Below are positions 31,695 through 39,570 of a DNA stretch of 39,570 nt, piece after piece. Position 1 is the first letter of the stretch. Each line of letters starts with the position of its first letter. The notes beneath the pieces were generated by a model. That model worked only from the letters and a program-made list of their open reading frames with translations, did no database searches and was not told the DNA's origin. Origin of the DNA: Acidobacteriota bacterium (GTDB lineage: Bacteria; Acidobacteriota; Terriglobia; Terriglobales; Acidobacteriaceae); contig JAJZAL010000018.1 in assembly GCA_021799405.1 (NCBI GenBank), forward strand, positions 1 through 39,570, read 5' to 3'. A program made the translations under genes and the position numbers.

Positions 31695-33185
31695 TCAGTG
31701 CGCCATCTCGTCCTTCAGCACATAGCGGTGGCTTGCCTTCCGCCTCTGCGTATTCTCCTGGCGCATCTTGGCCAGTTCTTTCACCAGCTTCTGCACTTCG
31801 GCCGTTTGTCCCAGCCGCCGCCGCGCCATGATCTCGTGATACAGAGCCACATCGTCCGTCGGATGAATCCGCAGCGCCGCCTGCGCCTCCACCAGCGCCT
31901 TCTGTGGATCATTCAGCCGCAGATACAGCAGCGCCAGCAGGTCGCGCGCCGGCGCATAATTCGCGTCAATCGCCACCGACTTCTCCGCTGCCGCAATCGC
32001 TTCCTTCGTCGTATTGCTCGTCGAGTTGGACTCCGAAAGTGCCTCGGCGTACAGGTATTGCAGCAGGCTGTCCTTCGGATGCAGACGCGCTTCCTTCCGG
32101 TAGATATTCAGTGCCGCCGTCTGCTTGTACTGCTGGCTCTCCACGATTCCCATCGCGTCCATCGCCAGCGAGAGCTGCGGCGCCAGTTGGTGCGCCTTCT
32201 CAAAATCGGCAATCCCCGCCGCGAACTTCGACAGCTGCACCTCCAGCACGCCCCGCGCCAGGTACAATTGCGCCGCGTTCGGCAGTTGCGTCAGCCCCGC
32301 ATTGATCATGTCAATGCCCACCTGCGCCGAGTGATGAGTAAACGCAATCTGCGCAAACTCAAGGTAATTTGCTAGGTTTTTCGGCCGCTCCACAATCGCC
32401 GCCCGCAACAGTTTCACCGCTGTCGGAGTATCGCCCGTCTCCTCGGCCAGCCGCGCGCCCAGCGTCAGCACTGCTTCCTGGTGCGTCGTCTCGAGCAGCG
32501 GATCGAGCGTCGCCAGCGCCGTCTTCGCGTCGTGCAGCTTCCACTGCACCAGCGCCAGGTTGAAGCGCACCGCCTCGTCTGAATCCGTCCCTAATATCTG
32601 TTGGTAATTCGTCTCTGCCTGTTTGTAATGCCCCGTATCCGCAAGGCAGAATGCGTACGCCTGCTGGTACTTCGGATGTCCGGCAAACATCTGGCTGCTC
32701 GCCTCAAAATGCGGCAGCGCCGCCCGGCAATCCCCCTTCGCGCGATACAACGACGCCAGCATCGCATGCGCGGTAATATCGTCCGGCTGCATTTTCAGGA
32801 TCCGGTTCAGCAGCACCGCGGCATCCGGCTGCCGCCGCGCATACTCAATTTCGGCTGCGCCCTCCAGCGCCAGCAGATCGCTCGGGCAATATCGCAGCGC
32901 CTGTTTGAAGGACTGCGCCGCCTCCACCGGCCGCTGCAATCCATTCAGTGACATCCCTCGCAGCGAAAGCAGACGGCAGTCCTGCGGCGACTCCCGCAGC
33001 ATCTGGTCCACGCTTGTCAGTGCCTGCTGGTATTCGTCCAGCCGCAGCAGCATGATGATCTGCTGCACCTTCTGCTGTTCGGTCTGCGCCTGCGCTTGGC
33101 ACGTCACCACCAGCATTCCCGCGCACACCAGGCACGCCGCCGCTGCGCGAAAAATCCGCCCTCGAAGGGCAATTACCCCATGCAC
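31695..33185 (-). CDS. Exported TPR protein
   Basis: This protein of about 496 residues has a signal peptide (ACLVCAGMLVVTCQAQAQ) and a long run of tetratricopeptide repeats (for example YQQALTSVDQMLRESPQD, PVEAAQSFKQALRYCPSD and YAPARDLLALLYLRLNDPQ). TPR arrays are protein-interaction scaffolds. I chose the GTG at 33185, which has AAGGA 9 bases upstream, over the GTG at 33206. It precedes the GH31 gene by 48 bases; a periplasmic scaffold beside a glycosidase and TonB receptor is common in acidobacterial carbohydrate loci, but the partner is not known. Confidence 0.88.
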   Translation of the reverse strand: MHGVIALRGRIFRAAAACLVCAGMLVVTCQAQAQTEQQKVQQIIMLLRLDEYQQALTSVDQMLRESPQDCRLLSLRGMSLNGLQRPVEAAQSFKQALRYCPSDLLALEGAAEIEYARRQPDAAVLLNRILKMQPDDITAHAMLASLYRAKGDCRAALPHFEASSQMFAGHPKYQQAYAFCLADTGHYKQAETNYQQILGTDSDEAVRFNLALVQWKLHDAKTALATLDPLLETTHQEAVLTLGARLAEETGDTPTAVKLLRAAIVERPKNLANYLEFAQIAFTHHSAQVGIDMINAGLTQLPNAAQLYLARGVLEVQLSKFAAGIADFEKAHQLAPQLSLAMDAMGIVESQQYKQTAALNIYRKEARLHPKDSLLQYLYAEALSESNSTSNTTKEAIAAAEKSVAIDANYAPARDLLALLYLRLNDPQKALVEAQAALRIHPTDDVALYHEIMARRRLGQTAEVQKLVKELAKMRQENTQRRKASHRYVLKDEMAH

Positions 33186-33296
33186 CTTAGCTGTTTCCTT
33201 CCACACTTTCTGGCATTCCCTGACTCTTCGCTCATCCTCTCACGATTTCCCGCTGAGCCGCCGCTCTCCCTTCGCCAAGCCCCGCAAACAAAGATC

Positions 33297-33334
33297 GCCT
33301 GGCCCGGTCCTCCGGTGAAGAGACCGAGCCAGGC
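33297..33334 (-). terminator. Possible terminator after the mutarotase gene
   Basis: On the minus strand GCCTGGCTCGGTC and GACCGGGCCAGGC pair over 13 bp with one G-U pair and a 12-base loop, followed by GATCTTTGTTTG. The stem is strong but the T-run is broken, so read-through into the TPR gene is possible. Confidence 0.55.
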
Positions 33335-33403
33335 AGGGAGGAAGTCAGGTTCATCAAAGGGCCGCGCATCTGCTTCCGTTTGCGCGTGTCCCTTCAACCT
33401 CAA

Positions 33404-34615
33404 TCACTTCGCGGGATGCAGTTCTGACATCTGCAGCTGCACATGCCACGTCACCGACTGGCCAGGCTTCAGCGTCACCATGCCGGTATTCATCCCGTGC
33501 CATTCCTTGCCGAACGGATCGGCAAAATTGAACTGCTCCTCGACCACCGCAAACTTCACCGTCGGCGGCGAGTACACCTGGATCGTCTTGATCTGCGGCG
33601 AAAAGCCCACTTCGCTGATCTTGTAATTCGACGCCGGATCCGACAGCGAAACCGTCAGCTTTCCGTTCTTCCACAGCAGGTGCGACCAGTTGTCGTCCAG
33701 GTATCCATGGTCCAGCGGCTTGCCCTGCGGCGCCAGAAAGTCCCACCGCGTGCCCTTCACCGGCATCAACTTGCCGGTCACAAACACGTCCTGATAGTTG
33801 TTCACTTCTGCCCGCATCGTTCCCGGCACATGCAGCAGCGCCTGCGCGTGCTCCCCGCTCGGAATCCGCAGGTACGGGTGCCACGCCATCGACATCGGCT
33901 CGTCTTCGTTGCCTACGTTCTTCGCCGTAATCTGCGCGTCGATCGCCTTCGCCGTCAGCGCAATCCTGAAGTGCAGATCCGTCTTCGAAAGCCACTGCCC
34001 GTGGAACGCGTCCGGCATGTCCGCCGTCACCACCTGCCCGTCCGGCGTATTCTCCACCTTCACGTTGCTCGCATTCTCTTTCAGAATCAGCCCGTGCATC
34101 GCATGCAGATCTTCAGTCGGATGCGCGCTGTTGTGCCAGTTCGCCGGCAGCACCAGCTTGTGTCCATGCCAGTACGTGGTAATCGTCTTCTTGTCCGCCG
34201 AAACCTTGCCCAGGATCCGGTTCGGATACGGCACCAGGAACGCCCCGCCAAATGCAAAGCTGTCATCCCCGTATGCATCGCTCGCCGTGCCGTAGTATTT
34301 CGTGTTCGCCACCTCCAGTGTCGGCGCATGCAGTACGTGAAATACACCCAGACCCGGAAAATACCCCGTGATCTGGAACGTGTTCATGCCCCGCCCCGGC
34401 AAGATCGTCATGCCAAGAAACTGCGGCGTGTCCCCCGTCTGCTTGCGCTTCAGGTGAACCACCGGCATGCCATTGATTTCTGTCGGCTCGGCAGTGGCCG
34501 TCGAGGTCGTCTTCGCGGCGGTGGTTTTCGTAGAGGATGTGGACGGCTTCTGGCAACCGGCAACCACGATCAGCAGTGCAGGCGCCAGCCAGGCTAGGTA
34601 GCGAAAACGTGACAT
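33404..34615 (-). CDS. Aldose 1-epimerase-like lipoprotein
   Basis: This 403-residue protein has a lipoprotein signal ending in the lipobox VAGC (Cys21) and a Thr/Lys/Ser-rich spacer. A galactose-mutarotase-like beta-sandwich follows: GRGMNTFQITGY, GGAFLVPYPNRILG, HAMHGLI with the first conserved His, and MAWHPYLRIP with the second; a Glu in VVEEQFNF is a candidate base. Mutarotases interconvert alpha and beta anomers of free sugars. Anchored outside the cytoplasm, it could speed uptake of sugars released by the neighbouring glycosidases. The ATG at 34615 has GAGGT upstream; an in-frame start at 34645 would add ten residues before the signal. Confidence 0.87.
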   Translation of the reverse strand: MSRFRYLAWLAPALLIVVAGCQKPSTSSTKTTAAKTTSTATAEPTEINGMPVVHLKRKQTGDTPQFLGMTILPGRGMNTFQITGYFPGLGVFHVLHAPTLEVANTKYYGTASDAYGDDSFAFGGAFLVPYPNRILGKVSADKKTITTYWHGHKLVLPANWHNSAHPTEDLHAMHGLILKENASNVKVENTPDGQVVTADMPDAFHGQWLSKTDLHFRIALTAKAIDAQITAKNVGNEDEPMSMAWHPYLRIPSGEHAQALLHVPGTMRAEVNNYQDVFVTGKLMPVKGTRWDFLAPQGKPLDHGYLDDNWSHLLWKNGKLTVSLSDPASNYKISEVGFSPQIKTIQVYSPPTVKFAVVEEQFNFADPFGKEWHGMNTGMVTLKPGQSVTWHVQLQMSELHPAK

Positions 34616-34833
34616 AAGTGACCTCAAATAGCGGATTCTATGCAAGCGGCTTTCACAGCACGAAGCGCGCTGCGTCTCCGCTTGCCGCGCTTCGTTCGCT
34701 GCTTACTATAGTTGCACCATCTGGGAACGGTGGTTGCAGCTCCCCAGGGACAATGACAGAGAGGCCATCTGTTTTCGCCGGTCGTCGATCCCGCCGTCGC
34801 ATCGGGCCCCTCTGTCGAAAGATGAAGCACTCG

Positions 34834-34862
34834 GAGTGAATTTCCCAAGGGCAAATCCACTC
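34834..34862 (-). terminator. Stem-loop at the end of the TonB receptor gene
   Basis: GAGTG ... CACTC with inner ATTT/AAAT and CCC/GGG pairs folds directly at the receptor stop codon (34862-34864). No T-run follows, so it may protect mRNA rather than terminate. Confidence 0.35.
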
Positions 34863-37800
34863 TAGAACGTGAAGTTCCCTCCTATCTGGATGAATCGCGG
34901 CGGATCCTGCCCGGTGGCCTTGCCAAACGTTCCCAGCTGTTGTCCGTTCTTGAAGACCGAATCCGCCAGGTCCGTGTCCACATTCACCAGGTTCGGCCGG
35001 TTCAGCACGTTGAACACCTCAAACCGGAACTGGAAGTTCAGTCTGCCGAACAGCTTCGTGTTCTTCAACAGGGCCGCGTCGAATTCCTTGAAGTTCGGCC
35101 CCACAAAGCGGTTGTACTTCTCATTGCCCTCCTGCCCAAACGTCGGCTGAGGGAACTGCCCTTGTGTGAAGATGCCCGACGTCAGGAAGGCATGACGGCC
35201 AGAGCCCTGCGAATAGCTCGTCACATCCGGATAGTCGTTGTTGTCGCCATCCGCGTTGTAGTCGCCGCTGCCCGGCTGGTATCCGACGTACTTGCCCGTA
35301 TTCGGATCCACAACCGGTTCAAACGGTGCGCTCGTGAATACGTTGATCGGATTCCCGCTCTGCATGATGCCCGTGCCGCTCACGATCCAGCCGCTGGCCA
35401 CCCTCCCCAGCGCGCCCCGGTCGCCGTTCACATCCGGCAGTTGGTAATTCCATGCAATCGAGAAGCGGTTCGGTGCATTCCAGATCGACGGCCCGTACCA
35501 CTGGTGCACGTTGATGTAGCTCGGATACACCTGCGTGTCGTCCCACGAAGACGACCGCGTATACGACGCGTTGAAGAACGACCGGCTGAACCTTCCCTGC
35601 AGGGCCAGAATCAGCGCGTCGTAATTCGAGACACGGTCATTCTTCGTGTAATACACCGACCCGAAGTTCGGATTCAGGCGCGTCGGCACCAGGCTCGTGT
35701 GCTGGATCAGATCACCCGCCTGCACGTTGATGTCCTGCCCGTAGCTCACGTTGTACACCTGGCCGCCGCCCGAGAGCAGCTTCCGTCCGTTCGCGCCCGA
35801 GAAGTCAACACTCGCCACATAATGCATGCCCATCTTGTGCGCGATGCCGAGCGAATACGTGTACGTCACCGGTGAGGTCAGCGTCGGATCCACCGCGCCG
35901 ATCGTAAACTGCAGTCCCGTAATGCCTCCCGCCGCGTTCAGTTGCCGTGCCGGCAGTGTCGGGGCAGGGAAGTTGAACGGCTTCTGGTTCGAGGTTCCGA
36001 ATCCAAAGATAGGCGCCGGGTTCTGCCCCTGGTAGAACGTCGGGAAGATATCGCCCGGCGGGTTGCCGCGATACTCCTCCTGCAGGTTGGCCAACGTCGG
36101 CCAGTTGTGGAAGATGCCGGCGCCGGCCTTCAACAGCCAGTCCCCGTTCCCGCGGATATCCCACGCCAGTCCCGCGCGCGGGCTGAAAATGTCCGTGATC
36201 GACCGCGCCAGCGCATGATCATGCCGGATCAGCACGCCGTTCGCAATCTGCTGCGCATACGTCTGGCCAGGCCCAAGGTAAAAGTCGCTGAACGCGGTTC
36301 CCGCGCTGCGCGACCACGGATTCCCAAAGTCATCCCACCGCATGCCGTAATTCAGCGTCAGCCGAGGCGTGATCTTCCACGTGTCCTGCACAAATGCGCC
36401 AAACGTCATGCCTGCCGCGTTCCAGTTCCACTGGTCCCGCTTGCCCGTCAGCGGATTGTATGCCAGCCCGCCTTCGGTAAACGGCTGGTCCTGCGCCAGG
36501 TTCAGAAGGTTCGTGAAGAAGAAATTCGGCTGATCGTACGGCCCGTTGAAGATTTCAATGTCGTCCGCGAACAGGCCCTCGGTGCCGATCTGAATGTCAT
36601 GGTTGCCCACCAGGTGCGTCAGCATGTCGCGCCAGTGATAGTTGTGTTGGATGAAATCGCCCTGCGCGAAGCCGTCGCCGTACCCGGCGCCCACGCCGGA
36701 AACATTGACGACCGGCACGTTGAAAAGGCCCGTCGCCGGCGTGATGCCCTCGATGCGGTCCGCCGCAAACGCTGCTTCGTTGATCGTGTTCGAGTTGAAC
36801 GTGTGCGTCTCATTCGCCTGAATCGCCCACTGGTAAAACTTGTTCGTCGTGTTGAACGCTGGGCGGGGATTCGGTCCGTTCGAGTTCAGCGTCGTGCGGA
36901 ACACCGTCCCATACAGGCGGTCTTTCCTGAAGTCCTTGTCGATACGGATGAAGTACTGGTCGCCGTTCCGATACGCCGACGAACCGTAATTACCCGAATC
37001 GATCATCGCCAGGCTGCAGGGCAGGTTGTTCGTCGCCGCCGTGCCGCACGTTGTCGGAAAAATATCCGCCGCGGTGGCCGAAACGGCCACGTTGCTCATG
37101 TTGCTCACCGGATAGCTCGTCAGGATCTTCGTGCCAACCGTGTTCGGATAATTCGTCTTTGCCCAGTTCACAAACGCCGGATCGGCAAAGGTCGTCGTGT
37201 ATGCAACCGCATTCGTCGCGATCTGCGGCTCAATCTCGAAGAAGAAATAGCCGAAGTGCTTCTTCGGCCAGAACGGTCCGCCAATCGACGCCGAAACGTT
37301 GTTGCTCTGGAATGGCTCGTACTTGTGCGTAAACTCCGTCGTCGCCAGCATGTTCTGGTTCGTGAAAAAGTCCTCGGCGTTGCCGTGATAATGCTCCGTG
37401 CCGGACTTGGTCGTCATCGTCATCTGGATCGAACTCGCCCGCCCATACAGCACCGAGTACGTGTTCGTCTGGATGCTCGTTTCCTGAATCGCATCCGGGT
37501 TCGGCGTCAGGTTCAGCACGCCCGGCCGGATCGAGCTCGTCACGTCCAGCCCGTCCACGATGTACATGTTGCCCACCGCGCCTTGGCCGTTCGCGCTCGC
37601 ATCCACCTGCGTCTCCGTCGAGTAGTTGTCACGCCCCGAGCCCGGGCTCCCGTTGCTCGTCACGCCCGTGCCCGTCACGCCCGGCGCCAGCGTTACCAGC
37701 GAAATCATGTTCTCGCCCGCCAGTGGCAGCTGCGACAGCGTCCGCTCTGAGATCGTCTCCTGGATGCGGCTGTCTGCCGTGTTCAGCAGCGGAGACTGCG

Positions 37801-38161
37801 TCGATACATTCACCGTCTGCACCGAACCGGCCACCGACATCTTCACCGGAACATTCAGTGTCTGGTTCGTCTCCAGCACCACCGGCACGGTCGTCGTCGC
37901 AAACCCCTTCGCCGTGGATGACAGGTGGTAGTCGCCCGGCGCCAGGCTCGGAAATGTAAATGCGCCCGCCGCGTTGGACGTTGCGGTGTTTACCTCGCCC
38001 GTTCCATCGTTCGTAAGTTTCAGCGAAGCGCCTGACACCACTGCGCCGCTCGGATCAACCACCGTACCCGTTACGGTGGCGCTGAATTGTGCCCACGCGC
38101 TTGGCATCGCTGCAAAACAACACAGCACAAGCAGCGTGAATATGACTCTCATCCCCTTCAT
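34862..38161 (-). CDS. TonB-dependent receptor, Oar-like with carboxypeptidase-regulatory domain
   Basis: This 1,099-residue outer-membrane receptor has a signal peptide (VIFTLLVLCCFAAMPSAWA) and a carboxypeptidase-regulatory-like domain at about 26-110 (ATVTGTVVDPSGAVVSGASL). A plug (LSQLPLAGENMISLVTLAPG) follows, then a large beta-barrel ending in Phe (GGNFTF), as outer-membrane proteins do. Receptors of this type are greatly expanded in acidobacteria and are thought to import oligosaccharides using TonB energy. The neighbours (GH127, mutarotase, GH31) support a glycan ligand. The ATG at 38161 follows AAGGGGAC; a GTG one codon earlier is possible. The upstream region holds a good promoter and two operator-like palindromes. 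Confidence 0.93.
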   Translation of the reverse strand: MKGMRVIFTLLVLCCFAAMPSAWAQFSATVTGTVVDPSGAVVSGASLKLTNDGTGEVNTATSNAAGAFTFPSLAPGDYHLSSTAKGFATTTVPVVLETNQTLNVPVKMSVAGSVQTVNVSTQSPLLNTADSRIQETISERTLSQLPLAGENMISLVTLAPGVTGTGVTSNGSPGSGRDNYSTETQVDASANGQGAVGNMYIVDGLDVTSSIRPGVLNLTPNPDAIQETSIQTNTYSVLYGRASSIQMTMTTKSGTEHYHGNAEDFFTNQNMLATTEFTHKYEPFQSNNVSASIGGPFWPKKHFGYFFFEIEPQIATNAVAYTTTFADPAFVNWAKTNYPNTVGTKILTSYPVSNMSNVAVSATAADIFPTTCGTAATNNLPCSLAMIDSGNYGSSAYRNGDQYFIRIDKDFRKDRLYGTVFRTTLNSNGPNPRPAFNTTNKFYQWAIQANETHTFNSNTINEAAFAADRIEGITPATGLFNVPVVNVSGVGAGYGDGFAQGDFIQHNYHWRDMLTHLVGNHDIQIGTEGLFADDIEIFNGPYDQPNFFFTNLLNLAQDQPFTEGGLAYNPLTGKRDQWNWNAAGMTFGAFVQDTWKITPRLTLNYGMRWDDFGNPWSRSAGTAFSDFYLGPGQTYAQQIANGVLIRHDHALARSITDIFSPRAGLAWDIRGNGDWLLKAGAGIFHNWPTLANLQEEYRGNPPGDIFPTFYQGQNPAPIFGFGTSNQKPFNFPAPTLPARQLNAAGGITGLQFTIGAVDPTLTSPVTYTYSLGIAHKMGMHYVASVDFSGANGRKLLSGGGQVYNVSYGQDINVQAGDLIQHTSLVPTRLNPNFGSVYYTKNDRVSNYDALILALQGRFSRSFFNASYTRSSSWDDTQVYPSYINVHQWYGPSIWNAPNRFSIAWNYQLPDVNGDRGALGRVASGWIVSGTGIMQSGNPINVFTSAPFEPVVDPNTGKYVGYQPGSGDYNADGDNNDYPDVTSYSQGSGRHAFLTSGIFTQGQFPQPTFGQEGNEKYNRFVGPNFKEFDAALLKNTKLFGRLNFQFRFEVFNVLNRPNLVNVDTDLADSVFKNGQQLGTFGKATGQDPPRFIQIGGNFTF

Positions 38162-38190
38162 CACTTGTCCCCTTGAATAAGCCTTCGATG

Positions 38191-38202
38191 GATAACGTTT
38201 TC
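38191..38202. promoter_or_regulatory. LacI-type operator candidate upstream of the receptor
   Basis: GATAACGTTTTC is a near-palindrome with a central CG (one mismatch between half-sites). That is the usual shape of LacI-family operators. It lies 30 bases before the receptor start and downstream of the candidate promoter, a position suited to repression. Confidence 0.5.
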
Positions 38203-38243
38203 TAATCGTGCCTGCAACAAGGCCTCAAAATTTTCTCAACCTT

Positions 38244-38287
38244 GTTATTCGTCCGAACGAACATTTGTCAAGTGGAAAATGTTTTCC
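38244..38287 (-). promoter_or_regulatory. Candidate promoter and palindrome for the TonB receptor
   Basis: On the minus strand a perfect -35 TTGACA (38271-38266) is followed after 16 bases by AATAAC (38249-38244; 4 of 6). Directly upstream is GGAAAA-CA-TTTTCC (38287-38274), a perfect 6-bp dyad. A further dyad, TTCGT/ACGAA (38249-38262), lies between -35 and -10. Confidence 0.6.
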
Positions 38288-38591
38288 CATTTCCACAAGT
38301 TCTCCACGACCGCACCGCCCCTCCGGCACGAATCTCATTCCACTCCGCTTCCCGCCAGCACACGATTCCCCCCATCTGTCGCCTGTTTTGGCCGCATTCC
38401 ACTACTCGGCCTTCGCCCCGGCGAATCCGCCACTCCCTGCGGACAAGGTTTTCTGCTTTTGCCTGGCCAGAACCCCGTGCAACCCACCTGCGGGCATGCT
38501 CCTTCGCGCCTGCGGGAAAACCTTTTGCTCGGAACTCCCTCAGCCGCCTTCCAGCGCATCAGGCCCGTCCCGGCCCAGCCCTTGCGCGCAC

Positions 38592-38630
38592 AAAAAAACG
38601 GGCAGGGGATTCGTAACCATCCCTGCCCGT
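38592..38630 (-). terminator. Rho-independent terminator of the GH127 gene
   Basis: On the minus strand ACGGGCAGGG-N13-CCCTGCCCGT is followed by a run of seven T. The perfect 10-bp GC stem makes this a strong intrinsic terminator 47 bases after the GH127 stop. Confidence 0.9.
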
Positions 38631-38676
38631 ATCGTCAGACATCAAAAGTCGCGCAGCTTGCGCCCGGCCGCTGCCG

Positions 38677-39570
38677 TTACGCCGTCACATCGTGGTACAG
38701 CCGGTTCCACTGCTCGCGAATATCCGGAAACGCACGGAACGTCACCGGCGCCACCGCCGACTCGGCCTTCCAGCGCCGCCCGTCCGACCCCTCCTGCTTC
38801 GCCGCCAGCAGTTGCGCCCGCGTGAACTTGCTCTCCGGCGCGTTGACCGCAAACAGCGTCAGCGCCCCGCGCATCAGCGCCACCGTGTTCGGGTGCTGCG
38901 GATCCACGGCTTCCAGGTGCATCGGCTGGTCGATCGTGTATTCAATCACGTCGCCGTTCTTCCACTCCCGCCGCAGTTCCAGGAACTCGCCCGGCCGCAC
39001 ATCCACCTGCTGCCGCTTGCCGTTCACCGCCACTTCCGTGTTCTTCCCAGCCCATTGCGGCACCCGCAGCGCAATCGTAAACGTCTGCGGGCTCTCGCCC
39101 CACACATGCAGCGCAACGTCGTTCGAGTACGGATACTCCGTCCGCTGCTCAATCCGGAAACGTGTACCCTTCTGCTGAAACTTCACCCGCGACGGCACAA
39201 ACAGATTCACGTACACGCCCTGCGGCGAATAAAAATACGAGCTGATTCCGTAATCCGCCGTCACCTGCGGAAACGTCCCCGAGCAGCACGGCCACTGCTC
39301 CTGGTAGTACACCTTCTGCGCGCGGTTGTTGTTGTAGTCCGAGTAGTAGAACGTGAACCCGCCTTCTTCAATCGGCTTTTCACCCATGGTCGTGTTGTAG
39401 AACACCCGCTCCAGGCTGTCCCCCCACACGCTCTGGCCCGTAATCCTCGTCAGGTAGCGCACAATCTTCGCGTGCCCGTATGATCCGCATCCGGTCTCAA
39501 AGCTGGCATGCGTAAACTCCAGGCTCTTGCCCAGAGTCCCGCTGCCCGGCGCCACAAACGTCTCGTTCGG
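38677..39570 (-). CDS. GH127-type (DUF1680) glycosidase, C-terminal part
   Basis: This is the last 298 or so codons of a gene that begins beyond the window; the open frame continues to the last base (PNETFVAPG). It matches the beta-L-arabinofuranosidase GH127/DUF1680 family. FETGCGSYGHAKIVRYLTRI holds the Glu and first Cys of the family, and WPCCSGTFPQVTADY carries the Cys-Cys pair equivalent to the zinc-binding cysteines of HypBA1. A beta-sandwich part follows (VYVNLFVPSRVKF, ALRVPQWAGK). The family cleaves beta-L-arabinofuranosides and related sugars. It ends in a strong terminator and lies upstream of the TonB receptor on the same strand. Confidence 0.85.
   Translation of the reverse strand, partial: PNETFVAPGSGTLGKSLEFTHASFETGCGSYGHAKIVRYLTRITGQSVWGDSLERVFYNTTMGEKPIEEGGFTFYYSDYNNNRAQKVYYQEQWPCCSGTFPQVTADYGISSYFYSPQGVYVNLFVPSRVKFQQKGTRFRIEQRTEYPYSNDVALHVWGESPQTFTIALRVPQWAGKNTEVAVNGKRQQVDVRPGEFLELRREWKNGDVIEYTIDQPMHLEAVDPQHPNTVALMRGALTLFAVNAPESKFTRAQLLAAKQEGSDGRRWKAESAVAPVTFRAFPDIREQWNRLYHDVTA

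Larger units (their letters stand above)
38162..38676. other. Intergenic control region between GH127 and TonB receptor genes
   Basis: The first 130 bases hold the receptor promoter and palindromes; the far end holds the GH127 terminator. Between about 38300 and 38590 I see no gene, RNA or repeat. Confidence 0.6.

Noticed and set aside
35942..37750. Long plus-strand open frame opposite the TonB receptor
   Set aside because: It is an Arg/Val-rich antisense shadow of a GC-rich coding region, with no ribosome site or domain.

Overview
The window looks like chromosome of an acidobacterium, most likely class Terriglobia (subdivision 1). The reasons are the GC-rich codon use, two permeases of the acidobacterial duplicated orphan permease (ADOP) type, one of them beside a PadR regulator, a large Oar-like TonB-dependent receptor with an N-terminal carboxypeptidase-regulatory domain, and a tricorn-type protease. 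This is inference from gene families; no 16S gene is present.

Positions 1-20208 are host chromosome. The order is the end of an ADOP permease, a secreted type-B carboxylesterase, a tricorn-like S41 protease (minus strand), and then a plus-strand block lipA-nadD-rsfS with a secreted TonB-domain protein. murQ follows, bracketed by two ~120-bp repeats with inverted ends. Next are dnaB and acnA (minus), a CADD-type self-sacrificing p-aminobenzoate synthase (plus), and an ADOP permease with its PadR regulator (minus). RsfS carries an unusual histone-H1-like lysine tail.

Positions 20209-29407 are the most interesting part. A tRNA-Ala(CGC) gene is the integration site of a 9,123-bp element bounded by perfect 45-bp direct repeats (attL 20240-20284, attR 29363-29407). 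The repeat starts exactly at the anticodon loop and runs to the encoded CCA. The left end has a tyrosine integrase with an internal zinc ribbon and a CGNR-like zinc-finger protein. Facing away from them is a tightly coupled operon of two excisionase-like HTH proteins and a RepA-type AAA ATPase. A 27-bp repeat with TGTGTCGT motifs lies near each end, and a cluster of GGACY/RGTCC repeats follows the ATPase. The rest is cargo of unknown function: a five-Cys zinc-ribbon protein, small HTH proteins, small membrane proteins, a secreted Sel1-repeat protein, an XRE regulator, and a zinc-ribbon/transmembrane protein paired with a 41-residue two-helix membrane protein. No capsid, terminase, relaxase or conjugation gene is visible, so it is a small integrative element or satellite of undescribed type.

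Positions 29408-39570 are host chromosome again and form a minus-strand carbohydrate locus. It holds a GH127-type (DUF1680) glycosidase (cut by the window end), the TonB-dependent receptor with its own promoter and LacI-type operator candidates, a galactose-mutarotase-like lipoprotein, a TPR protein and a Tat-exported GH31 glycosidase. Together they suggest capture and breakdown of a plant or microbial polysaccharide.
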